Below are positions 25,417 to 33,395 of a DNA stretch of 64,000 nucleotides, piece by piece (position 1 is the stretch's first letter; every line of letters starts with the position of its first letter). The stretch is from Kribbella pratensis (lineage in GTDB: Bacteria > Actinomycetota > Actinomycetes > Propionibacteriales > Kribbellaceae), in assembly GCF_004366075.1 (NCBI RefSeq), contig NZ_SODU01000002.1, forward strand, positions 1,674,758 through 1,738,757, in the 5' to 3' direction. The notes below the pieces were generated by a model, which saw only the letters and a program-made list of their open reading frames with translations, was not told the DNA's origin and did not search any database. The position numbers were made by a program, and so were the translations under genes.

Positions 25417-28218
25417 TCAGTCGGATGACTGAGTCTGCTTCAGCACAGTTGAGCCGACGGCCAGCACGCCTGCGAGTTGCTGGCGGCTGGTCACGCCGAG
25501 CTTCGGGAAGATCCGGTAGAGGTGGGAGCCGATTGTCCGGTGTGAGAGGAAGAGCCGTTGGCCGATCTCTCGGTTGGACAGGCCCTGAGCGACCAGCTCG
25601 GCGATCTGGGCCTCCTGGGGCGACAGCTGCTCACGGGCGTTGTCGGTCGGTCGCCAGCCGCGCTCACCGGTCGCCCGCAGCTCCTGGTCGGCCCGGAGTG
25701 CCCACGGCTTGGCACCGAGTGCGCCGAATGCCGTCCGAGCAGCCCGGAGCGGATCACGGGACTCGGTCACCCGTCGCTGGCGACGCAGCCACGACCCGTA
25801 CGCATGCTGAATCCGTGCCTGGTGCCACGGATACCGGCGGGCGGGCCCGGCGAGCGCACGCTGGAACAGGTCCTCGGCTGTCGCGTCGTCGGCCAGCACG
25901 GCCCGCGAGTACTCGAGTGCGATCGTCGTACCGACCGCGGAGGAGCCGTTCGCCCGCTCCTCGACCGACCCGACCAGGTCTCTGGCGGCATCTCGATGAC
26001 CCGTCCGGATGGCGGCTTCGGCGAGGTAGCTGATTGTCCAGATCTGCTGGACCCGCTGACACGCGGGGTCGGTGGGTTCGAACACGCGAAGGAGCTCGCC
26101 GTACGCCTGCTCGGGTCTGTCCGCACCAAGCTCACCGAGGCCGCGGACAAGCTGTGCCCCGGCCAGCAGCGACGAGCTCGCATTCGGAAGCTGGAGCGCG
26201 GTCTGCTCGGCCTGAGCGACCAGCCGATGATGCGGGTCCCAGTTCCCGCCGACCGCGTCGATCAGGGCCAACGCGATGCGTGCGGTCCCGGCCCAAACAC
26301 GCTGACCGGTCTCGTCGGACAGACGCATGCCCTCGTCCGCCGACCGGGCCGGGTCGAAGACGCCGAGGTTGATCTCCGCCCACGCACGGATGGCGAGCGC
26401 CTCGGCGAGCAGGCTCAGCCGGCCTTCGGCGCGCAGGTCGCGGATGGCCGTCGAGAGCGACGACTCCGCGCGCACGAAATCGCCCGCGCAGAAGGCCGCG
26501 ATACCCAGCAACGCCGCCGTGTCGGCGTGTCCGCCACCATTTGCCGCGGACCGGTTCAGCTGCTCGATGACCGGCGCGCTCAACTCGAGTGACTCCGCCA
26601 GGCCGAGCACGGCCAGCACCCTGGCGTCCTCGGCAGGCAGCGGAACCTCGCGGGCGGCACGGACGATCTCTCGCCGAACCGCCTCACCGGGGTCTCGCCA
26701 CCAGACCCTGCGGGCCGCGCCGAACAGCAACTGCATCGCCAGGTCGATGTCCGCCTCGCCGGTGGCGTGCCGCGCAAGGTCTACCAGATGGCTGACAGCC
26801 GCAGGCTCGCTGGTGGCACCATCGTGGAACGCTCCCGTCAACCACGTGAGCCGTGAGCGGTCCCTAGGTCGCAGCGTCATCCGGGTGACCTGGTGCTTGA
26901 TCTTCTCCACCTGGGCGAACTTGCCGAGTTCGTATCCCACCTCAGCGGCGCTGAGCAGACGAGCAGCCTGGTCGCGCGGATCCGGGCTCAGCGCCGCCGC
27001 CCGTTCGAGCCAGGACAGTGCGGTGGCATGCGCGCCGCGCCGGCGAGCCTCGGAAGCTGCCAGTTCGAGTTCGGCCGCGACAGGCTCGTCGTGTCCAGGC
27101 ACCGAGCCGGCCCGGTGCCAGACCGCGCGTTCCGGTTCGACGGAGAGGACGGTTGCCAGAGAACCATGTCCCTGCTCACGCCGTTCGCGCGACATCGCCT
27201 GTCGCAGCGCCGAACCGATCAGGGGATGGGTGATGGTGTACGTCGCGCCCGCGATCGTGAGCAGCCCTAGTTCGGCCGCGGGCTGCGCGTCCTGCCGATC
27301 CACGACGGCGCCGTACAAGATGGCCGCGGCGGCGAGGACCTGGTCGAAGTCGTCGCCGTCGTCGAGGGCCGCTACATCGACGATCGCGCGGGCCGCCGGA
27401 TCGAGTTCGTCGGCCCGCGCCGCGAATGCCCGCTCCAGGCGTGCGGTCATCGGAAGCGCATCGTCCAGCTCGCTCCAGCCGTACGTCGTGGTGCTCAACG
27501 CTTTGGCGAACTCGACAAGTGCGAGCGGGTTGCCGCCCGCCTGTGCGATCACGCGATCGTGCAAGCCAGGGCTGAGGTCGGGGGCACGAGACCGCAGCAG
27601 TGCGTGCGCAGCCTCGTCCGGAAGCCCCTGCAGCTCGATCCAGGTGACCGCCTGGTCGTCGCCGAGGAGCTGCGGGTCAGGTCGCCGCGACGTGGACAAC
27701 AGCACCACCCGCTCGGTCGCGATGCGGCGGGCAACGAACGCCATCGCGTCGACGGAGGGCCGGTCCATCCATTGCAGGTCGTCGAGGCACACGAGAAGTG
27801 GCGCCTCACTGGCCGACTCGGCCAGGAGTTCCAGGACCGCAAGTGAGGTGAAGAAACGGTTGGCGTCGGTGTTCTCGACCATGCCGAAGCAGGCGAGCAG
27901 CGATTGACGTTGCTGAACTGGCAGCAGGTTGACGTGCGCAAGGACCGGTCGCAGCAGTTGATGCAGGCCGGCGTACGGCAGATGCGACTCGGACTCGCTG
28001 CCGCTCGCACTCAGGACCGCGAACCCTGCGGTCGCCGCATGCTCCATGACGCGGGCCAGCAGCGCACTCTTACCCACTCCGGGCTCACCGTTGAGCCCGA
28101 CCGCGAATCCTCCATTCTCAACGTCGTCCAGACTGTCAAGCAGTCGGCGAAGCACGTCGTCACGGCCGAACAGCGGTACCTCATCGGCCGCAGTCATGGT
28201 CCGAGCATGAGCCACCAC
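25417..28218 (-). CDS. LAL-type LuxR regulator with AAA/STAND ATPase
   Basis: A 933-residue MalT/LAL-type regulator. The N-terminal ATPase has Walker A GLNGEPGVGKSALL (near 45) and Walker B VCLDDLQWMD. A long helical TPR-like middle (about 350-850) follows. The C-terminal LuxR HTH is LSPQEAQIAELVAQGLSNRE, then FLSHRTIGSHLYRIFPKLGV. It senses a ligand through the ATPase-repeat part and activates genes, plausibly the downstream hydrolase and SDR. The start is uncertain: GTG at 28218 or ATG at 28197. Confidence 0.88.
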   Translation of the reverse strand: MVAHARTMTAADEVPLFGRDDVLRRLLDSLDDVENGGFAVGLNGEPGVGKSALLARVMEHAATAGFAVLSASGSESESHLPYAGLHQLLRPVLAHVNLLPVQQRQSLLACFGMVENTDANRFFTSLAVLELLAESASEAPLLVCLDDLQWMDRPSVDAMAFVARRIATERVVLLSTSRRPDPQLLGDDQAVTWIELQGLPDEAAHALLRSRAPDLSPGLHDRVIAQAGGNPLALVEFAKALSTTTYGWSELDDALPMTARLERAFAARADELDPAARAIVDVAALDDGDDFDQVLAAAAILYGAVVDRQDAQPAAELGLLTIAGATYTITHPLIGSALRQAMSRERREQGHGSLATVLSVEPERAVWHRAGSVPGHDEPVAAELELAASEARRRGAHATALSWLERAAALSPDPRDQAARLLSAAEVGYELGKFAQVEKIKHQVTRMTLRPRDRSRLTWLTGAFHDGATSEPAAVSHLVDLARHATGEADIDLAMQLLFGAARRVWWRDPGEAVRREIVRAAREVPLPAEDARVLAVLGLAESLELSAPVIEQLNRSAANGGGHADTAALLGIAAFCAGDFVRAESSLSTAIRDLRAEGRLSLLAEALAIRAWAEINLGVFDPARSADEGMRLSDETGQRVWAGTARIALALIDAVGGNWDPHHRLVAQAEQTALQLPNASSSLLAGAQLVRGLGELGADRPEQAYGELLRVFEPTDPACQRVQQIWTISYLAEAAIRTGHRDAARDLVGSVEERANGSSAVGTTIALEYSRAVLADDATAEDLFQRALAGPARRYPWHQARIQHAYGSWLRRQRRVTESRDPLRAARTAFGALGAKPWALRADQELRATGERGWRPTDNAREQLSPQEAQIAELVAQGLSNREIGQRLFLSHRTIGSHLYRIFPKLGVTSRQQLAGVLAVGSTVLKQTQSSD

Positions 28219-28438
28219 CTGGGGTTCCGTCCACCTCGACTGAGCCGCCGGTCAGTCGCGCGTTCGCCGTTCTGCACCAGTCGAACAAGCAGCCCATGGT
28301 GTTGTCCTGCCTGGCGAACCGAGGACCGGTCCGGGGGAGTTCCTGGGGCGAGACCGGCGAATCGCAGCCGCCGGCTGATACATGCCGTCCGTTGGTGGCG
28401 GGTACTGAATTTTGGTGGCGCGTGTAGAGGATCGACTG

Positions 28439-29638
28439 GTGGCGGGGCGATACAGGCTGCATGACGTCCTCGGTCGGGGCGGGATGGGGGAGGTGTATCG
28501 GGCGACAGACGAAGTACTCGGTCGGTCGGTGGCGGTGAAGGTGATGCGGCCGGCTACCGAGACGCTCGCGTGCCCTGAACGGTTCCTCCGGGAAGCGCGC
28601 GCATCGGCGCAGATCGTGAGCCCCCATGTCGTCGCGACGTACGACTTCGGCAGTGACGGGGACCTGTACTTCCTCGCGATGGAACTCGTGGAGGGCGGGT
28701 CCGTCGCCGACGAACTCAGAACCAGCGGTCCGTTCTCGTCCGAGAGGGCGCTGGATGTCGTCCGGCAGGCCGCGGCCGGCCTGGCCGCTGCCCACGCCCT
28801 GGGGATGGTGCATCGCGACGTCAAGGCGAGCAACCTTGCCCTGTCCGACGACGGGACGGTGAAGCTTGCCGACTTCGGCATCGTCAGATTTCTGAACGAC
28901 GCCCCGACAACGATGACGTCCAACGGCCACATCGTCGGGACGAGTCTCTACCTCTCGCCTGAGTGCGCGATGGGCCAGCCCGCTGAACCTGCCGGGGATG
29001 TCTATGCATTGGGGTGCTTGCTGTACCAGCTCGTAGCAGGGCATCCACCGTTCATGGGTGACTCACCGTCATCGATCATGTACCAGCATGTGCATGCCGA
29101 GCCGGTGCCCCCGAGCGGGCTCAGGCCCCAACTCACGAGTGAAGTCGAAGCTCTGATCTTCTGGATGCTCGAGAAGGATCCGAGCAGGCGTCCTACGGCA
29201 GCTCAAGTCGCCGAGGGTGCGCAGCCTCCATGTCTTGCGGGTGACCCCGACACAACCGTCGAGCTCTCTCCTGTACGTCGACGTATGTCGACGTACAGGA
29301 GAGAGCTGGCGGGTGCGGTGGCCGCCGTCGTATTGGTGGTTGTGGTGGCTGTGGGAATTGCGTTGGATACGCGAGGTGTAGAGCTGCCCGCGACGACCGA
29401 GCTAGGGCCGACGCAGGGCCGGTCCGTTGCGCCTCAGGTCAAGCCTCGTGTCACACCGACTCCGACACGGACCAGCACTCCGACGGTCACGTCTCGGCCG
29501 CAGCACAGGTCGACCCCAGACGTCGGAGCGACGAAGCGGGCGCCGAAGTCCAAGGTCTCTCCTGGGCATGGCCAAGGTGCGCCGAAGTCGAAGCACGACA
29601 AGTCAGAGTCCGGGAAACCGAAGAAGCCCAAGGTGTAG
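28439..29638 (+). CDS. Membrane Ser/Thr protein kinase (PknB-like)
   Basis: A 399-residue kinase. The Gly-rich loop is LGRGGMGEVY, catalytic Lys in VAVKVM (about 34), HRDVKASN (about 125) and DFG (about 145). One membrane helix follows near residue 300, then an extracellular tail rich in Pro, Thr and Lys without PASTA repeats. AGAGGA lies seven bases before the GTG at 28439; GTG at 28415 is the alternative. A perfect 21-bp-arm inverted repeat lies in the juxtamembrane coding region. The tail could sense the wall through charge. Confidence 0.85.
   Translation: MAGRYRLHDVLGRGGMGEVYRATDEVLGRSVAVKVMRPATETLACPERFLREARASAQIVSPHVVATYDFGSDGDLYFLAMELVEGGSVADELRTSGPFSSERALDVVRQAAAGLAAAHALGMVHRDVKASNLALSDDGTVKLADFGIVRFLNDAPTTMTSNGHIVGTSLYLSPECAMGQPAEPAGDVYALGCLLYQLVAGHPPFMGDSPSSIMYQHVHAEPVPPSGLRPQLTSEVEALIFWMLEKDPSRRPTAAQVAEGAQPPCLAGDPDTTVELSPVRRRMSTYRRELAGAVAAVVLVVVVAVGIALDTRGVELPATTELGPTQGRSVAPQVKPRVTPTPTRTSTPTVTSRPQHRSTPDVGATKRAPKSKVSPGHGQGAPKSKHDKSESGKPKKPKV
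29262..29307. repeat. Perfect inverted repeat inside the kinase gene
   Basis: Two perfect 21-nt arms (starting AGCTCTCTCCTGTACGTCGA) flank GTAT. It encodes ELSPVRRRMSTYRREL at the junction before the membrane helix. Such a perfect dyad in coding DNA is unlikely by chance. Confidence 0.85.
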
Positions 29639-29733
29639 CCGGGCTCGTCGAACCAGGCAATTGAAATAGTCGTTTATTTGAACCGACGCGTAATGCATTC
29701 GTTTCGGCGCGCAAAGTAGGCGGTGCCGTAGCA

Positions 29734-29758
29734 GTTTTGTTGCAATTTGTGTTGGGTA
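29734..29758 (+). promoter_or_regulatory. Candidate SigB/SigF-type promoter of the gas vesicle region
   Basis: GTTT (29734-29737), 16 nt, then GGGTA (29754-29758) fits the GTTT-N14-16-GGGTA pattern of actinobacterial general stress sigma factors. It lies in a locally AT-richer stretch 50 bases before the first gene of the long co-directional series. Confidence 0.4.
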
Positions 29759-29808
29759 CCGCAGGCCTAATCCGAAATTCGGAACGGGGCGTGCCGTTAG
29801 GAGGATCC

Positions 29809-30024
29809 ATGGGAATCGGTATGTCCGTATTCCTGCTGGCTGTAGGCGGAATTCTGTCGTTCGGTGTGTCGGACCGGATCAGCGGCGTCGATCTGACCGC
29901 CGTCGGATACGTGCTGATGGCCGCCGGGGCGATCGGTCTCGCCGTGGCCCTGATGTTCGCCAACCAGCGGAGCCGGACCACGCACACGTCCGTCCATGAA
30001 CGCCGCGACATCCACGACGACTGA
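29809..30024 (+). CDS. DUF6458-like small membrane protein
   Basis: A 71-residue protein starting MGIGMSVFLLAVGGILSFGV with a second hydrophobic helix (YVLMAAGAIGLAVALMF) and a short polar tail. Length, start and two-helix layout match the DUF6458 family common in actinobacteria, function unknown. AGGAGG directly precedes the ATG. It is the first gene after the candidate stress promoter. Confidence 0.75.
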   Translation: MGIGMSVFLLAVGGILSFGVSDRISGVDLTAVGYVLMAAGAIGLAVALMFANQRSRTTHTSVHERRDIHDD

Positions 30025-30040
30025 TACGCCGGGAGTGAGG

Positions 30041-30268
30041 ATGCCTGAAGCGCACACGCGGCCCGGGCCGCGGGAGTTGATGCTGAACCTGTTGCTCGAC
30101 AAGGTGGCGGAGCAGCGCTTTCCGTCGCTGGCGATGCTGGACCTGGTCGAATCCCTGCTCCAGCCGGACGAGGTGGAGATCTACGTACGGCTTCTGGTGC
30201 GCAGGATGCGTGAGGAGAACTATCCGAGCCTTCCGATCATGCGCCGGATCGCCGAACTCACGCAGTAA
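30041..30268 (+). CDS. Small helical protein next to the gvp cluster
   Basis: A 75-residue soluble protein, predicted all-helical: RELMLNLLLDKVAEQRFPSL, then LLQPDEVEIYVRLLVRRMRE. The phrases (Q/N)RFPSLxMLD and NYPSLPIMRRI look like two halves of a duplicated helical unit. GGGAG precedes the ATG. I do not recognise the family. Position suggests it belongs to the gas vesicle transcription unit. Confidence 0.6.
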   Translation: MPEAHTRPGPRELMLNLLLDKVAEQRFPSLAMLDLVESLLQPDEVEIYVRLLVRRMREENYPSLPIMRRIAELTQ

Positions 30269-30335
30269 TCCATCCAACCGTTGCCTTAGGCCACATCGAG
30301 ATATCGCCGAGGGCGTATCACTGTAGGGAGAACCC

Positions 30336-31334
30336 ATGAATACCACCGCCAAGGTGGCCGCTGCCGTCGCGAGCGGCTACCTGCTCGGCCGTACCAAGAA
30401 ACTCAAGCTGGCGATCACGGTCGGCGGACTGCTGGCCGGCAAGCGGATCGCAACCGATCCGCGTGCCATCGTGCAACAGTTGGCGGAGGTGGTCGAGCAG
30501 AACCCCGAGTTGTCGAAGCTGTCCGATCAGGTGCGCGGCAAGCTCGTCACCGCGGGCCGGGAGGCAGCCGTGGCGGCGGCGAGCAATCGCCTGAACCGGG
30601 TCAGCGACTCCATCCGGGATCGTACGGATCGCATGCTGTCGACGGGCAGTCGGCAGGCCGAGGACAAGGCCGATGACGAGGCCGAGGACGAGGAACGGCC
30701 GAGGCGGCGCATGAGGCCGGGCCGACGTGCTGAGGGCGCGCGCGGGCATCGCCGGAGCCGCGAGGAGGACGGTGCCGAGGCCGGTGACGACCGCGGATCC
30801 GACCGCCCTGCGAGGCGCCCCCGCTCCGCGGACGGCAGAGCACGTCGGAGCGCGGCGGACGAGCGGTCGAGCGGCTCCACGTCCAGCGAGCGGTCGAGCC
30901 GGCGCTCGTCCGACGATCGATCGAGCGGGCGCTCGGACGACGACGGATCGAGCCGTAGCTCGTCCGACGAGCGGTCGAGTCGCAGTTCGGCCGGCGAAGG
31001 GTCACGCCGTACCGGCAAACGGACGGCCGCGCGGGCCGAGAGCAACAATGACTCGGGACCGAGCGCACGGAAGTCGGCCCCGGCGAAGCAGACGGCCGGC
31101 AAGAGCACGTCTCCGGCGAAGAAGACCGCCAGCAAGAGCACGTCTCCGGCGAAGAAGACCGCCAGCAAGAGTACCTCTCCGGCGAAGAAGACGGCCGCGA
31201 AGAAGGCGACGGCGAAGAAGAGTACGGCTCCGGCGAAGAAGACCGCGGCGAAGAAGACCGCCGCCAAGAAATCCGCGGCCAAGAAGAGCGCGAGCAGGTC
31301 GACGGCCGGCTCGTCGGCTCGGAAGCGGGGGTGA
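30336..31334 (+). CDS. GvpY-like gas vesicle cluster protein with Lys-rich histone-like tail
   Basis: A 332-residue protein. Residues 1-90 form a conserved-looking head (GYLLGRTKKLKLAITVGGLL) like the protein in Streptomyces gvp clusters often mislabelled as a primase. Residues 100-230 are Arg/Asp/Ser low complexity. The last 90 residues are histone H1-like KKTA/KSTSPAKK repeats with a large positive charge. The next gene encodes a very acidic tail, so the two products may pair electrostatically. The gvpY assignment rests on position and head sequence only. Confidence 0.6.
   Translation: MNTTAKVAAAVASGYLLGRTKKLKLAITVGGLLAGKRIATDPRAIVQQLAEVVEQNPELSKLSDQVRGKLVTAGREAAVAAASNRLNRVSDSIRDRTDRMLSTGSRQAEDKADDEAEDEERPRRRMRPGRRAEGARGHRRSREEDGAEAGDDRGSDRPARRPRSADGRARRSAADERSSGSTSSERSSRRSSDDRSSGRSDDDGSSRSSSDERSSRSSAGEGSRRTGKRTAARAESNNDSGPSARKSAPAKQTAGKSTSPAKKTASKSTSPAKKTASKSTSPAKKTAAKKATAKKSTAPAKKTAAKKTAAKKSAAKKSASRSTAGSSARKRG
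31101..31199 (+). repeat. Three 33-bp tandem repeats in the Lys-rich tail
   Basis: Copies begin at 31101, 31134 and 31167, each encoding an 11-residue KSTSPAKKTAS-type unit. The first two are identical over 33 bases; the third has a few substitutions. This is recent repeat expansion in frame. Confidence 0.85.
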
Positions 31335-31340
31335 TCGGCG

Positions 31341-32849
31341 ATGGCCGAACGATCGCGCGGCGAGGAACAGAACGGCCTCCGGTCGATCCTCGACGAGCTC
31401 CCGGTCGACCGGTTGAAGGGCGAGCTCCAAGATGCGCTCTCGGTTGCCGCGGAGCGCACCGCCGAGGCCGCGACCGGCAAGATCTCCAGCCTCACCGATC
31501 GGCTGATCGACATGGCGGCCGGCGGAGGTGTCACTGGTAAGGCGATGGCCGAGGGAGGAAAGGCGGCGGCCAGGGGAGGTTCACCGCTGCTCGGCGCGTT
31601 GAAGGGCGGACTCATGGGAGCCAAGGACAAGGCGTCAGGCCTGCTGAGCGGTGGATCCGGTGGCTCCGGTGGCTCCGGTGGCAAGGAGAACCCGCTCAAG
31701 GCGACGACGATCATCGAGTCGATCGACGTCGGTCTACCGATCGATGTCGTGTACAACCAGTGGACGCAGTTCCAGGACTTCTCCGGCTTCATGAAGAAGG
31801 TCGAGCGGGTCGAGCAGAAGACCGACGAGCAACTCGACTTCAAGGCGAAGATCCTGTGGTCGCACCGGACCTGGGAAGCGACCATCATGGAGCAGGTTCC
31901 GGACGAGAAGATCGTCTGGCATTCGAAGGGTGAGAAGGGCCATGTCAACGGGACCGTCACCTTCCACGAGTTGGCATCGAACCTGACGCGTGTGCTCGTC
32001 GTGCTCGAGTACTACCCGCAGGGCTTGTTCGAGCGGGTCGGAAACATCTGGCGTGCCCAGGGACGTCGGGCACGCGTCGAGCTGAAGCACTTCCAGCGTC
32101 ACGTGATGACGAACGTCATTCTGCACCCCGACGAGGTCGACGGATGGCGCGGCGAGATCCACGAGTCGCGGGTCGAGAGTGACGCGGACGAGGACGCCGA
32201 GGAAGAGGACGTCGACGAGGAAGCCGACGAAGACGAGTACGACGAGGACGAAGAGCCGTCCGCTGAGGACGAGTACGACGAGGACGAAGAAGAGGAAGAG
32301 CCCGTCGACGAGTACGACGAAGAGGACGACGAGTACGACGAAGAGGACGAGGACGAGGGCGAGCCCGTCGACGAGGCTGAGGACGAGGACGAGGACGAAG
32401 AGGACCTGGCTGAGGACGAGTACGAAGAGCCCGAGGACGAGGACGAGGAAGAGCCCGTCGACGAGGCTGAGGACGAGAACGAAGCCGAAGAGGACCTGGC
32501 TGAGGACGAGTACGAAGAGCCCGAGGACGAGGACGAGGAAGAGCCCGTCGACGAGGACGAGGACGAGGACGAAGCCGAAGAGGACCTGGCTGAGGACGAG
32601 TACGAAGAGCCCGAGGACGAGGACGAGGAAGAGCCCGTCGACGAGGACGAGGACGAGAACGAAGCCGAAGAGGACCTGGCTGAGGACGAGTACGAAGAGC
32701 CCGAGGACGAAGAGCCCGAGGACGAAGACGAGGAAGAGTACGAAGACGAGGACGAATACGACGAGGGCGACGAGTACGACGAGGAAGACCAGCCCGAGGA
32801 CGAGTACGAAGAAGAGCCCGAGCAGCGGCCTCGCCGCCGGGCGAGCTGA
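31341..32849 (+). CDS. GvpZ-like SRPBCC protein with very acidic repeat tail
   Basis: A 502-residue protein. Residues 1-110 include a Gly/Ser linker. Residues 115-260 are an SRPBCC/polyketide-cyclase fold: TTIIESIDVGLPIDVVYNQW, VWHSKGEKGHVNGTVTFHEL, VLEYYPQGLFERVG. The last 230 residues are almost pure Asp/Glu/Tyr/Pro, built from 30-residue repeats. Streptomyces gvp clusters carry a comparable SRPBCC gene (gvpZ) but I know of no such long acidic tail. A role as scaffold or binder of the Lys-rich neighbour is inference. Confidence 0.65.
   Translation: MAERSRGEEQNGLRSILDELPVDRLKGELQDALSVAAERTAEAATGKISSLTDRLIDMAAGGGVTGKAMAEGGKAAARGGSPLLGALKGGLMGAKDKASGLLSGGSGGSGGSGGKENPLKATTIIESIDVGLPIDVVYNQWTQFQDFSGFMKKVERVEQKTDEQLDFKAKILWSHRTWEATIMEQVPDEKIVWHSKGEKGHVNGTVTFHELASNLTRVLVVLEYYPQGLFERVGNIWRAQGRRARVELKHFQRHVMTNVILHPDEVDGWRGEIHESRVESDADEDAEEEDVDEEADEDEYDEDEEPSAEDEYDEDEEEEEPVDEYDEEDDEYDEEDEDEGEPVDEAEDEDEDEEDLAEDEYEEPEDEDEEEPVDEAEDENEAEEDLAEDEYEEPEDEDEEEPVDEDEDEDEAEEDLAEDEYEEPEDEDEEEPVDEDEDENEAEEDLAEDEYEEPEDEEPEDEDEEEYEDEDEYDEGDEYDEEDQPEDEYEEEPEQRPRRRAS
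32400..32710 (+). repeat. 90-bp tandem repeats in the acidic tail
   Basis: Copies begin at 32400, 32490, 32580 and 32670 (the last partial), each encoding a 30-residue unit that starts EDLAEDEYEEPEDEDEEEPV. Near-identity between copies points to recent unequal exchange and probable length variation between strains. Confidence 0.9.
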
Positions 32850-32873
32850 TCGAGTCGACTGGAAGGAAGAGCC

Positions 32874-33395
32874 ATGACCGTCGCGGCCACCGGCCAACGC
32901 CGATCCGGAGGGTATCTGGACAGGCCGGCCCCGAGCAGTCTCGCGGACGTCATCGACAGCATCCTGGACAAGGGGCTCGTCATCGATGCCTACATCCGGG
33001 TGTCGCTGGTGGGTATCGAACTGCTGACCATCGACGCACGCATCGTCGTCGCCAGCGTGGACACCTACCTGCACTTCGCGGAAGCCACGAACCGGCTGGA
33101 TCTGGCCGAGAAGAGCAAAGATCTCCCCGAGGTGATCCAGGACATGACCGAAAGCGGCGCGCAGGGCAAGACGCGTGGTCTGCTCTCGGGGGCGAAGGAG
33201 GCTCTGTTCGGCTCCGACGAGGACCAGCAGCGCGACCGGGAGCTGGAGCAGCGCGACCGGGGGCGCGACCAGCGCGACCGGGAGATGGAGCAGATTGGCG
33301 AGCGCGAAGAGCCGGAGTACGAGGAGGAAGCACCTCCGCGTCGCCGGCGGCCGGCCAAGAAGGCTGCAGCCCGTCGCAGGAGGACTGAGGAGTGA
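32874..33395 (+). CDS. gvpA: Gas vesicle structural protein GvpA with long charged tail
   Basis: A 173-residue protein. Residues 20-75 are the conserved shell-forming core: SSLADVIDSILDKGLVIDAY, IRVSLVGIELLTIDARIVVA, SVDTYLHFAE. GvpA monomers stack into the hollow protein shell. Classical GvpA is about 70 residues; actinobacterial forms carry a tail, here about 100 residues rich in RDRE and Arg/Lys. GGAAGGA precedes the ATG. The next gene overlaps by GTGA. Confidence 0.9.
   Translation: MTVAATGQRRSGGYLDRPAPSSLADVIDSILDKGLVIDAYIRVSLVGIELLTIDARIVVASVDTYLHFAEATNRLDLAEKSKDLPEVIQDMTESGAQGKTRGLLSGAKEALFGSDEDQQRDRELEQRDRGRDQRDREMEQIGEREEPEYEEEAPPRRRRPAKKAAARRRRTEE

Noticed and set aside
26327..27907. 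526-codon plus-strand ORF opposite the LuxR regulator
   Set aside because: Ser/Arg-rich shadow of a GC-rich gene; no domain, and the minus-strand ATPase and HTH are unambiguous.
32400..32710. CRISPR array
   Set aside because: The repeats are contiguous coding units without unique spacers and no cas genes are present.
32099..32983. Ser-rich minus-strand ORF
   Set aside because: Another frame of the complement of the acidic repeats; no start site or conservation expected.
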